The position numbers were made by a program, and so were the translations under genes. A stretch of 39,706 nucleotides of DNA from Frankiales bacterium (GTDB lineage Bacteria > Actinomycetota > Actinomycetes > Mycobacteriales > Jatrophihabitantaceae): the NCBI GenBank assembly GCA_025966315.1, contig JAOPUZ010000009.1:1-39706 (forward strand). The letters are read 5' to 3'. Positions within the stretch are counted from its first letter, which is position 1. Each line of letters opens with the position of its first letter. Below the pieces are notes generated by a model. It saw only the letters and a list, made by a program, of their open reading frames with translations, ran no database searches and was not told where the DNA came from. Shown piece after piece: positions 32,379 to 39,526 of this stretch.

Positions 32379-33581
32379 CTAGCCGAGGCGCTCGATGATG
32401 GTGGCGTTGGCCAGGCCGCCCGCTTCACACATGGTCTGCAAGCCGTACCGGCCGCCGGTTTGCTCCAGCACTGACAACAGCGTGGTCATGAGACGGCCGC
32501 CACTAGCGCCGAGCGGATGCCCGATCGATAGGGCACCACCGTTGACGTTCACCTTGGCCAGGTCCGCCCCAGTCTCGGCCTGCCACGCCAACACCACGCT
32601 GGCGAAGGCCTCATTGACTTCGAAGGCGTCAATGTCGGACAGCTCGAGGCCAGCCCGGGCAAGCACCTTTCGAGTCGCCGGGATGATCCCGGTCAGCATC
32701 ATCAGCGGGTCATCGCCGACGACGGCAAAGCTGTGCAGCCGTGCTCGCGGCCGCAATCCGAGCCGAGCTGCCGTCTCGCTGCTGGTGATCAGGACGGCAG
32801 CGGCGCCATCGTTGAACGGCGAGGAGTTGCCCGCCGTGATTCGCCAACCGATTTCGGGGAAACGATGGGCGAATTCCGGTGTGTAGAAAGCCGGCTTCAG
32901 ACCGGCCAGCAACTGAGCGGTGGTGCCGGGCCGGATCGTCTCGTCCCGGAACACCTCGAGCGCCGCTGCGCTACCGTCCGCGCCGGCAACCCTGAGCGCG
33001 GCCACTTCGGCGGCGAATCGGCCATCGTCCCAGGCCGCGGCGGCGCGTCGGTGGCTCTCGGCGGCGAAGTCATCGAGGTGCTCGCGGGACAGGTGCCACC
33101 TAGCTGCGATCAATTCCGCGCTGATGCCTTGCGGGATCAGCCCGTCGGGGTAGCGGGCCGCCACACCGGGGCCGAAGAAGTCCTGGCCCAGGGTCTGGCT
33201 GCCGATCGGCACGCGGCTCATCGATTCCACGCCCGAGGCGATGGCAACGTCGTACGCACCGCTGATGACACCTTGCGCCGCAAAGTGGATGGCCTGCTGA
33301 CTGCTGCCGCATTGCCGGTCGACGGTCACCGCGGGCACGGATTCGGGCAGGCCGGCCGCGAGGGCGGCCCAGCGGGCGGTGTTCGAACTCTGCTCACCGA
33401 CCTGGCCAACGGCTCCGCTGATCACATCGTCGACCAGGCTCGGGTCGATTCCGGTGCGTTCGATGAGCGAACGGATTGCGTGGGCGTGCAGGTCGACCGC
33501 ATGCACTCCGGACAGTGCACCGCCCGGCTTCCCTTTGCCGACCGGTGTTCTGACCGCGTCGACGATGACCGCATCAGTCAT
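32379..33581 (-). CDS. Acetyl-CoA C-acyltransferase (thiolase), FadA family
   Basis: 400 residues from the ATG at 33581, which has GGAGG 5 nt upstream; the in-frame ATG four codons earlier lies inside that ribosome site. The three active-site regions are intact: acyl-accepting Cys91 in VDRQCGSSQQA, His355 in GHPLGASGGR, and Cys385 in TMCEAGG, with NEAFASV in between. It cleaves 3-ketoacyl-CoA (or condenses acetyl-CoA) in beta-oxidation-type degradation. The CEAGG form with ANATIIERL at the end is common in actinobacterial FadA5/FadA6-type thiolases of lipid or steroid breakdown, but substrate cannot be decided here. It diverges from the YdeI-like gene over about 145 nt. Confidence 0.93.
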   Translation of the reverse strand: MTDAVIVDAVRTPVGKGKPGGALSGVHAVDLHAHAIRSLIERTGIDPSLVDDVISGAVGQVGEQSSNTARWAALAAGLPESVPAVTVDRQCGSSQQAIHFAAQGVISGAYDVAIASGVESMSRVPIGSQTLGQDFFGPGVAARYPDGLIPQGISAELIAARWHLSREHLDDFAAESHRRAAAAWDDGRFAAEVAALRVAGADGSAAALEVFRDETIRPGTTAQLLAGLKPAFYTPEFAHRFPEIGWRITAGNSSPFNDGAAAVLITSSETAARLGLRPRARLHSFAVVGDDPLMMLTGIIPATRKVLARAGLELSDIDAFEVNEAFASVVLAWQAETGADLAKVNVNGGALSIGHPLGASGGRLMTTLLSVLEQTGGRYGLQTMCEAGGLANATIIERLG

Positions 33582-33727
33582 AGCTGCCTCCATCAGGGTG
33601 CCAAGATCACGTCATGTGAGTATGACATTCAAACTAACATGGGGACGACTTGATTCCCCCGAATTGGCATGGCGCCTTTCGTGGCTCCGCCCACCCGCCG
33701 CGCCCGGCGTCGGGTGATAATGCGCGG

Positions 33728-34180
33728 ATGCGATTCGGGACAACGGTGATTCTCGGCGGTAAGACGGCGACCGGCTTCGTCATCCCCGATGAGGTGATCG
33801 ACCAGTTGGGTGCCGGCAAGCGGCCTAAGGTCGTGCTGCGTATCGGTTCGTACAGCTACCGGACGACGGTGGCGTCGATGGGCGGTCGGTTCCTGGCGCC
33901 GCTCAGCGCGGAGCATCGGACCGCGGCCGGCTTGCAGGCCGGCGATGAGATCGAACTCGAGGTCGTGCTGGACGAGGCACCGCGGGAGGTCGAGGTGCCC
34001 GCTGATCTGGCCGCGGCTCTGGACGGCGACGCCAGCGCCCGGGCCTTCTTCGACAGCCTGTCCTACACCCATCGCAAGGAGTGGGCCCGCTGGATCACCG
34101 AGGCCAAGCGGCCCGAGACCCGGACCGCCCGGGTGGCGAAAACACTGGTCGGTTTGCGCGAAGGCAAGCCCACGCACTGA
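33728..34180 (+). CDS. YdeI/OmpD-associated family protein with DUF1905 domain
   Basis: 150 residues from ATG 33728; the open frame starts at 33650 but the upstream 26 residues do not fit the family. The N-terminal DUF1905 barrel is seen as RFGTTVILGGKTATGFVIPD, then VVLRIGSYSYRTTVASMGGRFLAPL (two strands, quoted in part), and LQAGDEIELEVVLDEAPREV. The C-terminal YdeI-type helix pair contains FFDSLSYTHRKEWARWI and EAKRPETRTARVAKTL, the family hallmark. GATAAT at 33716-33721 lies 6 nt before the ATG, so the mRNA is probably leaderless. The biochemical role is not known; the protein is cytosolic. Confidence 0.87.
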   Translation: MRFGTTVILGGKTATGFVIPDEVIDQLGAGKRPKVVLRIGSYSYRTTVASMGGRFLAPLSAEHRTAAGLQAGDEIELEVVLDEAPREVEVPADLAAALDGDASARAFFDSLSYTHRKEWARWITEAKRPETRTARVAKTLVGLREGKPTH

Positions 34181-34208
34181 GCCGCTTGCCACGCTGTAGA
34201 AATCGAAA

Positions 34209-34264
34209 GTCCTGCTCTGGCGCCCCGATCAGGAACAGGCCCGATCGGGGCCGGTGAGCAGGAC
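34209..34264. terminator. Bipartite convergent hairpin
   Basis: GTCCTGCTC (34209-34217) pairs with GAGCAGGAC (34256-34264), and CCCCGATC (34223-34230) with GATCGGGG (34243-34250), giving a 9-bp outer and 8-bp inner stem around a symmetric 5-nt internal loop. AAA precedes and TCTT follows. It lies between the convergent YdeI-like and haem-monooxygenase genes and shares the outer AAAGTCCT.CTC sequence with the 63-bp repeat at 32226. Confidence 0.72.
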
Positions 34265-34276
34265 TCTTCGCGCGGC

Positions 34277-34603
34277 TCAGGCCGGCGAGCCGCCCGCGAT
34301 GTCGTAGGACCACAGCTCGCTGGACACGCCGACATGGGCCGGGGGCGCGCCGCCGGCCCGCTCGGATTCGGAGCGGTGACCGTGGCCGAACGCGGGGGAG
34401 GACGTCCACGCCTGGAACGATTCCTCGTCCCGCCAGCGCGTGATGACCAACCAGGTGGTGCGTTCGTCGGTGGGACGAAGTAGTTCGAAACCCTCGAAGC
34501 CGTCCTGATTGTCGACGGCGCCGGCACGTGCGGCAAAGCGGTGAGCCAATTCGTCGCCGCTGTCGGCGGCAACGGTGATGGCGTTGATCCTTATGACGGT
34601 CAT
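34277..34603 (-). CDS. Haem-degrading monooxygenase (MhuD/HmoB-like, antibiotic biosynthesis monooxygenase fold)
   Basis: 108 residues. The N-terminal strand MTVIRINAITV carries Asn7, and Trp66 lies in FQAWTSSPAF; both match the Asn/Trp pair of IsdG/MhuD-type enzymes. His74 or His76 in FGHGH is placed to be the haem ligand. Length fits the family, which forms dimers and opens the haem ring with O2 to release iron in the cytosol. CACTAT ends 7 nt before the ATG on the minus strand and no ribosome site is seen, so this too may be leaderless. It is a single-gene unit ending at the hairpin 34209-34264. Confidence 0.88.
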   Translation of the reverse strand: MTVIRINAITVAADSGDELAHRFAARAGAVDNQDGFEGFELLRPTDERTTWLVITRWRDEESFQAWTSSPAFGHGHRSESERAGGAPPAHVGVSSELWSYDIAGGSPA

Positions 34604-34666
34604 GTTTCACATAGTGACAGCTTGTTCTGGCAGCGAACACGCTGGCCCGCCGGCACCGTGCCGCCG

Positions 34667-34672
34667 TAGTCT
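34667..34672 (+). promoter_or_regulatory. -10 hexamer TAGTCT before a leaderless leader ORF
   Basis: TAGTCT (TANNNT) ends 7 nt before GTG 34680, which opens a short frame leading into the response regulator gene. No good -35 is visible. The arrangement is the same as in front of the EthD and YdeI-like genes. Confidence 0.38.
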
Positions 34673-34679
34673 GGCCACG

Positions 34680-34715
34680 GTGGAAGACCCGTTGATTCGA
34701 TTGGTGAAGCTGTGA
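34680..34715 (+). CDS. Possible 11-codon leader ORF overlapping the redox-regulator gene
   Basis: GTG at 34680 encodes M-EDPLIRLVKL and stops at TGA 34713-34715, overlapping the GTG start at 34712 (GTGA). It begins 7 nt after a -10-like hexamer, as expected for a leaderless message. Translation would bring ribosomes directly to the main start, which has only a modest ribosome site (GGTGAAGC). Short frames are frequent, so chance is not excluded. Confidence 0.3.
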   Translation: MEDPLIRLVKL

Positions 34716-36397
34716 CCGCTCCCGCGACGTCCGGCATCGAGGCGCGGACCGCCATCCTGACCGTCGACGACGATCCGGGGGTGTCCCGGGCCGTTGCCCG
34801 TGACCTGCGACGGCAGTACGGCGAGCGCTACCGCATCGTCCGGGCCGAATCGGGCCAGCAGGCCCTCGATGCCTTGCGTGAGATGAAGCTACGCGGTGAT
34901 CTGGTGGCGATCCTGCTGGCGGACTACCGCATGCCGCTCATGAGCGGGATCGAATTCCTCGAAGCCGCAATGGACATCTATCCCACCGCGCGCCGAATAT
35001 TGCTCACGGCCTACGCCGACACCAACGCCGCCATCGAGGCCATCAACGTCGTGGACCTGGATTACTACCTGCTCAAACCGTGGGACCCGCCCGAAGAGAA
35101 GTTGTATCCCATCCTCGACGATCTGCTCGAATCGTGGCACGCCAGCGACCACCGGGCCGTCGCCGAAACAAAGGTGGTTGGGCACCGCTGGTCGGCTCGA
35201 TCGTCCGACGTCCGCGAATTCCTGGCTCGCAATCAGGTGCCCTACCGGTGGTACCCGTCGGATGAAAGTGAGGGCCAGCGACTGCTGTCGGCGGCCGGCG
35301 CCACCGAGTTCGCCCTGCCGGTGGTCATCACTGCCGCGGGCAAGGTGCTCGTCGAACCCAATGATGCCGAGTTGGCCGGTTATGTCGGACTGGACACCAA
35401 GCCGGCCGAGCAGTTCTACGACTTGGTGGTCATCGGCGGCGGGCCGGCTGGGCTGGGAGCGGCCGTCTACGGCGCCAGCGAGGGCTTGCGGACGATCTTG
35501 ATCGAGCGCACCGCCGCGGGCGGGCAGGCCGGGCAGAGTTCTCGGATCGAGAACTATCTGGGTTTTCCGGACGGTGTGTCGGGTGCGCAGCTCACCGACC
35601 GAGCCCGGCGGCAGGCGCTCAAATTCGGCGCCGAGCTGATCACCGCCCGCGAGGTCGTCGGGATCGAGGCCAACGGCTCGGCCCGCACCGTCCGCTTTGC
35701 CGACGACTCGACGGTGGACGCCCACACGGTCATTCTCGCCACCGGCGTGTCGTACCGGCAGTTGACCTCACCCGGGCTGAATGAACTGACCGGCCGCGGC
35801 GTCTATTACGGCTCGGCGATGAGCGAAGCTGCTAATTGCGCCGGGCACGATGTGTACATCGTCGGCGGCGCGAACTCGGCGGGCCAAGCCGCGGTTTACT
35901 TCGCCCGGCACGCCAAGACGGTGACGCTACTGGTACGCGGTAAATCCCTGGAATCGTCGATGTCGTACTACCTGATCCAGCAGATTGCCGGCATCGAGAA
36001 CATCATCGTCCGCACCTGCAGCGAGGTCATTGCCGGGCACGGTGACGAGCACCTGGAGCGCCTGACCTTGCGCGACAACGACTCCGGTGCAGAAGAAATA
36101 GTCGACGCGCAATGGCTGTTCGTATTCATTGGTGCGGCACCTCGTACCGAATGGCTGGACGGCTTCGTCCTCCGGGACGACCACGGGTTCGTTATTTCCG
36201 GGCCCGACTTGCCGATGGACGGCGCCAGACCGCGCGGCTGGCCGGCCGAGCGGGCGCCCTACCACCTGGAGACCAGTGTGCCCGGGGTGTTCGTGGCCGG
36301 CGACGCGCGAGCCGAGTCCGCCAAGCGGGTGGCGTCGGCGGTCGGCGAAGGCGCGATGGCCGTGATGCTGGTACACCGCTACTTGGAGAAGTCCTGA
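34712..36397 (+). CDS. Response regulator receiver fused to a thioredoxin reductase-like FAD oxidoreductase
   Basis: 561 residues in three parts. Residues ~13-135 are a receiver domain with acidic Asp19-21, phospho-acceptor Asp71 in ADYRMP, Thr99 and Lys122. Residues ~155-225 are glutaredoxin-like (VREFLARNQVPYRWY, ALPVVI) without its Cys motif. Residues ~235-561 are thioredoxin reductase-like, with FAD motif GGGPAG (242-247), NAD(P) motif GGANSAG (385-391) and GVFVAGDARAE near the end. The redox CxxC is missing: the position reads SEAANCAGHD with a single Cys376. So it probably senses or transfers electrons in another way than reducing thioredoxin by a disulfide. It is followed after 88 nt by a histidine kinase, its likely partner. 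Confidence 0.9.
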   Translation: MTAPATSGIEARTAILTVDDDPGVSRAVARDLRRQYGERYRIVRAESGQQALDALREMKLRGDLVAILLADYRMPLMSGIEFLEAAMDIYPTARRILLTAYADTNAAIEAINVVDLDYYLLKPWDPPEEKLYPILDDLLESWHASDHRAVAETKVVGHRWSARSSDVREFLARNQVPYRWYPSDESEGQRLLSAAGATEFALPVVITAAGKVLVEPNDAELAGYVGLDTKPAEQFYDLVVIGGGPAGLGAAVYGASEGLRTILIERTAAGGQAGQSSRIENYLGFPDGVSGAQLTDRARRQALKFGAELITAREVVGIEANGSARTVRFADDSTVDAHTVILATGVSYRQLTSPGLNELTGRGVYYGSAMSEAANCAGHDVYIVGGANSAGQAAVYFARHAKTVTLLVRGKSLESSMSYYLIQQIAGIENIIVRTCSEVIAGHGDEHLERLTLRDNDSGAEEIVDAQWLFVFIGAAPRTEWLDGFVLRDDHGFVISGPDLPMDGARPRGWPAERAPYHLETSVPGVFVAGDARAESAKRVASAVGEGAMAVMLVHRYLEKS

Positions 36398-36400
36398 TCT

Positions 36401-36477
36401 GACCGAACGAACCGCAGCCGAACCGAACCGCAACCGAACCGCCCCCGAACCGCAACCGAACGACGACGACGACGACA
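36401..36477. repeat. Imperfect ACCGA/ACCGC repeats and a GAC run between the two signalling genes
   Basis: The intercistronic gap consists of repeated CCGAACCG/CAACCGAACC words followed by five GAC triplets. The kinase frame is open through the entire tract (TERTAAEPNRNRT and then PNDDDDDNES), so it could be an N-terminal low-complexity extension if a non-ATG start such as CTG 36399 were used. No ordinary start is present in it. Confidence 0.7.
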
Positions 36478-36485
36478 ACGAGAGC

Positions 36486-37973
36486 GTGACCGAGATGGAC
36501 TGTGATGTAGACGAACTGCGAACCCTGTTCCTGTTTGAGAAGCTCACCGACGATCAACTGGATTGGCTGTGCCGCGAAGGGCACGTCGAGCAGCTCGAAC
36601 CTGGTTGGGTTTATCGCGAGGGCGAGGCCGCCACCTGCTTCTACGTCCTGCTCGAAGGCGCCTTGATCCTGGCGCGCCGGGTGGGCCAGGACGATGTCGA
36701 GGTGAGCCGGAGCAGCCAGCGCGGCGTCTACGGCGGCGCGTTTCAGTCCTATCTGGGCGACCGGATCCGGCAGGTCTACAACAACTCGATGCGGGTCACC
36801 GAGCCGTCCCGGTTCTATGTGCTGGATGCGGAGAAGTTCACTCAGCTGATGACCGAGTGGTTCCCGATGGCCCTGCACATGCTGGAAGGTCTATTTTTTG
36901 GATTCCAGAACGGGCAGCGCGCCGTCGAGCAGCGTGAGCGACTGCTGGCGCTGGGCGCCTTGTCGGCCGGCCTCACGCACGAGCTCAACAATCCCGCCGC
37001 CGCGGCCGTCCGCGCCACCTCGTCGTTGCGCGAGCGGGTCGCCGGCATGCGCCACAAGCTCGCTTTGATCGCAGCCGGGCCGTATGACCGGGCCACCCTG
37101 GAAGTCCTGATCCACCTACAGGAAGACGCGGTCGAACACGTGGCCAAGGCGCCGGACCTGTCGCCGATCGAGGCCACCGACCGTGAGGACCAGCTCTCGG
37201 AATGGCTCGACGCCCACGGCGTGGGCAATAGCTGGAGCTTGGCGCCGATCTTCGTGCAGGCCGGGCTCGAGGAGAGCTTTCTGGACAACGTGGTTGCCAC
37301 AGTGAACGGCGACACGCTCGAAGGCGCGATGCACTGGCTGAGCTACACCCTGGAAACCGAGCTGCTGATGAACGAGATCCAGGATTCGACGACCCGGGTG
37401 TCCACCCTCGTGGCGGCGGCGAAGCAGTACTCCCAAATGGATCGGGCCCCGTATCAGGTCGTGGACGTGCACGAGCTGCTGGACAGCACCTTGCTCATGA
37501 TGGGCCGCAAGCTGTCCAGCGGGATCACCGTGGTGAAGGACTACGACCGGGAGCTGCCGTCCATCCCCGCGTACGCGGCCGAGCTCAACCAGGTATGGAC
37601 CAACCTGATCGACAACGCGATCGGGGCGATGGGTGATACCGGCACGTTGACGGTTCGCACGGCGCGAGACAGGGAGCAGCTGCTGGTCGAGATCGGCGAT
37701 ACCGGCGCCGGCGTCCCCGAAGCGATCCGCGCGCGAATCTTCGAGCCGTTCTTCACCACCAAACCATTCGGCGAAGGCACCGGCCTGGGCTTGGACATTT
37801 CCTGGCGAATCATCGTCAACAAGCATCACGGGGATCTGCGGGTGGAATCGGCGCCGGGCAACACCCGGTTCCAGGTCCGGTTGCCGCTGGTGGCGCCGGA
37901 GCGGACGCCGGAAGGGATGGCGGTGCCGACCGGCATTGCCCAACCCGAGGCGACCAGCGAACTAACGAACTAA
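36486..37973 (+). CDS. Sensor histidine kinase with N-terminal cyclic nucleotide-binding domain
   Basis: 495 residues. Residues ~10-125 form a CNMP/Crp-type beta barrel (LFLFEKLTDDQLDWL, LEPGWVYREGEAATCFYVLLEG in part). The H-box LSAGLTHELNNP has phospho-His165. The ATPase domain has the N-box NQVWTNLIDNAIGAM near 368-382, G1 GDTGAGVP near 404-411 and G2 GTGLGLD near 431-437, so it is a complete kinase. No transmembrane helix is present; the enzyme is cytosolic and its input is probably a ligand in the barrel. The start is uncertain between GTG 36486 and ATG 36495; only a weak GAGAG precedes. It lies between the receiver-reductase fusion and a UBP zinc-finger gene. Confidence 0.92.
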   Translation: MTEMDCDVDELRTLFLFEKLTDDQLDWLCREGHVEQLEPGWVYREGEAATCFYVLLEGALILARRVGQDDVEVSRSSQRGVYGGAFQSYLGDRIRQVYNNSMRVTEPSRFYVLDAEKFTQLMTEWFPMALHMLEGLFFGFQNGQRAVEQRERLLALGALSAGLTHELNNPAAAAVRATSSLRERVAGMRHKLALIAAGPYDRATLEVLIHLQEDAVEHVAKAPDLSPIEATDREDQLSEWLDAHGVGNSWSLAPIFVQAGLEESFLDNVVATVNGDTLEGAMHWLSYTLETELLMNEIQDSTTRVSTLVAAAKQYSQMDRAPYQVVDVHELLDSTLLMMGRKLSSGITVVKDYDRELPSIPAYAAELNQVWTNLIDNAIGAMGDTGTLTVRTARDREQLLVEIGDTGAGVPEAIRARIFEPFFTTKPFGEGTGLGLDISWRIIVNKHHGDLRVESAPGNTRFQVRLPLVAPERTPEGMAVPTGIAQPEATSELTN

Positions 37974-37999
37974 CGAGCTAGCGAACAAAGGGGCCAAGC

Positions 38000-38347
38000 A
38001 TGACTGAAGTCGTCGGCATCGACCCGAATGTGCCGCCGAGCGGGACGGGTTGCATGGAATGCCTGGCCGCAGACGGCTGGTGGCTACATTTGCGCCGGTG
38101 CACGCAGTGCGGGCATATCGGCTGTTGCGATACATCTCCGTCCCAGCACGCCACCGCACACGCACACAGCAGTGGGCATCCGATCATCACCAGCTTCGAA
38201 CCGGGCGAGAACTGGTTCTGGAACTACCGGACCGAGGAGTTCTACGACGGGCCGATCCTGGCTGACCCGGAGCACCACCCACTCGATCAGCCCACGCCGG
38301 GGCCGGCCGGGCAGGTCCCACCAGACTGGAAATCCCACTTGCACTAA
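38000..38347 (+). CDS. UBP-type zinc finger protein
   Basis: 115 residues from ATG 38000, with AAAGGGG about 10 nt upstream. It has the Zn-ligand layout of the ubiquitin-carboxyl-hydrolase (UBP/BUZ) finger: Cys18-x2-Cys21, Cys34-x2-Cys37, Cys42/Cys43, then His50, His54 or His56, and His60, with the conserved WWLHLRRC and HIGCCD segments. The C-terminal ENWFWNYRTEEFYDG is also typical. In eukaryotes the fold binds the free ubiquitin C-terminus; bacteria have no ubiquitin, so the bacterial ligand is unknown. It begins 26 nt after the kinase gene and follows the receiver-reductase fusion, making a three-gene cassette. Confidence 0.9.
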   Translation: MTEVVGIDPNVPPSGTGCMECLAADGWWLHLRRCTQCGHIGCCDTSPSQHATAHAHSSGHPIITSFEPGENWFWNYRTEEFYDGPILADPEHHPLDQPTPGPAGQVPPDWKSHLH

Positions 38348-38374
38348 AGGGTCACATTCAAACGGGTAGGCCTT

Positions 38375-38402
38375 TTCACATCGAGGTTACTGGGCTTAGT
38401 CT
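38375..38402 (+). promoter_or_regulatory. Candidate promoter of the hydrolase gene
   Basis: TTCACA (38375-38380, five of six bases of TTGACA) and TAGTCT (38397-38402) are 16 nt apart. The start of transcription would lie near 38409, leaving a leader of about 60 nt before ATG 38472 with an AAAGGCGAGG ribosome site. It is the best promoter pair in the 124-nt gap. Confidence 0.42.
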
Positions 38403-38471
38403 CCTGTCATTCGTCATTGTGTACGGCGTGATTCCCCCACCCGCGATAACGGTGAAAGGCGAGGCTCGAAT

Positions 38472-39410
38472 ATGGCGCTAGACGAGGCAACGGCAGGATT
38501 TTTGGCTTCGATGGCCGAAGGCGGCGGCAAGCCGCTGCACGAGATGCAACCCGATGAGGCACGCGCACTTGGCCCGATGCTGATGGAGCTTTCCGGTCCC
38601 GGCCCAGAAGTGACCAGTGTCGCCGAGGAGAACCTGACCGCTTGGGACGGCGGCTCGTTCCGCGTCCGGACCCTGATTCCTGACGGCACCGTCAAGGGCG
38701 TTTTCGTCTATTACCACGGCGGCGGCTGGGTCATTGGTGACATCGATCAGTACGACGGGCTTGGTCGCGAGCTGGCGAACCGAACAGGCTGCGCCGTGGT
38801 TCTCGTGGATTACCGCAAGGCTCCGGAAAATCAATATCCCGCCGCGGTCGAGGATTCCTGGACCGCGCTGAACTGGGTGGCCGGGCGGGTGCGCGACATC
38901 GCGGGCGCCGAGGTGCCGTTGATCGTCGGCGGTGACAGTGCCGGTGGCAACCTGGCCGCGATCATGGCTCAGCGCTCGCGGGATCGCTCTGGACCGGCAA
39001 TTGCTTTGCAGGTGCTGGTTTACCCGGTCACCGACGCCGACTTGGACAACGGGTCCTACAGCGATCCGGCCAACCAGCTGATGTTGAGCCGGGATTCCAT
39101 GGTCTGGTTCTGGGATTACTACGTGCCGGACAAATCGGCCCGTTCGGAGCCGGACGCCTCACCGGCGCAGGCCAAAGACCTCTCGGGATTGCCGCCCGCG
39201 GTGGTGTTGACGGCCGAGCACGACGTATTGCGCGAGGAGGGCGAGGCGTACGCAAGTGCGCTGGAGTCCGCGGGCGTCCCGACCCAGTCACGTCGATTCC
39301 CGGGTCAGATGCACGGCTTTTTCTCGATGGTCAACATCCTGCCTGGCGCCGCAACTGGGATGGACTACGTCAGCGAGGCCGTCAATGAGCGGTTGGCTAC
39401 TCTGAAGTAA
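38472..39410 (+). CDS. Alpha/beta hydrolase, hormone-sensitive lipase (HSL) family
   Basis: 312 residues. The oxyanion-hole motif HGGG is at 82-85 in YYHGGGWVIGD. The triad is Ser156 in GGDSAGG, Asp251 in TAEHDVLREEG and His281 in QMHGF. All key residues are intact and the length is normal for the group IV esterases/lipases. No signal peptide is seen, so it is a cytosolic carboxylesterase; the short helical N-terminus (residues 1-50) forms the cap. A separate transcription unit is likely, with its own promoter candidate upstream and a divergent or converging Lrp-type gene on the other side. Confidence 0.93.
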   Translation: MALDEATAGFLASMAEGGGKPLHEMQPDEARALGPMLMELSGPGPEVTSVAEENLTAWDGGSFRVRTLIPDGTVKGVFVYYHGGGWVIGDIDQYDGLGRELANRTGCAVVLVDYRKAPENQYPAAVEDSWTALNWVAGRVRDIAGAEVPLIVGGDSAGGNLAAIMAQRSRDRSGPAIALQVLVYPVTDADLDNGSYSDPANQLMLSRDSMVWFWDYYVPDKSARSEPDASPAQAKDLSGLPPAVVLTAEHDVLREEGEAYASALESAGVPTQSRRFPGQMHGFFSMVNILPGAATGMDYVSEAVNERLATLK

Positions 39411-39452
39411 ACGCCCGAACCCGCGCCGCGCCGGTGGGTGCGACGCTCGAAA

Positions 39453-39480
39453 CGGTTCACGGTTCACGGTTCACGGTTCA
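39453..39480. repeat. Four tandem 7-nt repeats CGGTTCA
   Basis: CGGTTCA is repeated four times without mismatch in the 93-nt gap between the hydrolase and the Lrp-type gene, followed by a duplicated CGGGCGC. The position between convergent stops argues against a promoter operator; slippage-generated repeat is the plain reading. Confidence 0.85.
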
Positions 39481-39492
39481 CCGGGCGCCGGG

Positions 39493-39526
39493 CGCCGGTG
39501 CCGCTACTTTGCTAGCGACACCGGCG
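39493..39526 (-). terminator. Hairpin spanning the stop of the Lrp/AsnC gene
   Basis: CGCCGGTG (39493-39500) pairs with CACCGGCG (39519-39526) and CGCTA (39502-39506) with TAGCG (39513-39517), with one C·A mismatch between and a CTTTGC loop. The gene's TAG stop lies in the stem at 39504-39506. It can act as a terminator for the minus-strand gene; there is no T tract. Confidence 0.5.

Noticed and set aside
33611-33626. GTCAT-N6-ATGAC repeat upstream of the thiolase as a TetR operator
   Set aside because: The arms are only 5 bp with no extension; chance is too likely to list it.
39453-39480. Replication or plasmid iterons
   Set aside because: Four 7-nt repeats alone between gene ends, with no Rep gene, AT-rich stretch or DnaA boxes.
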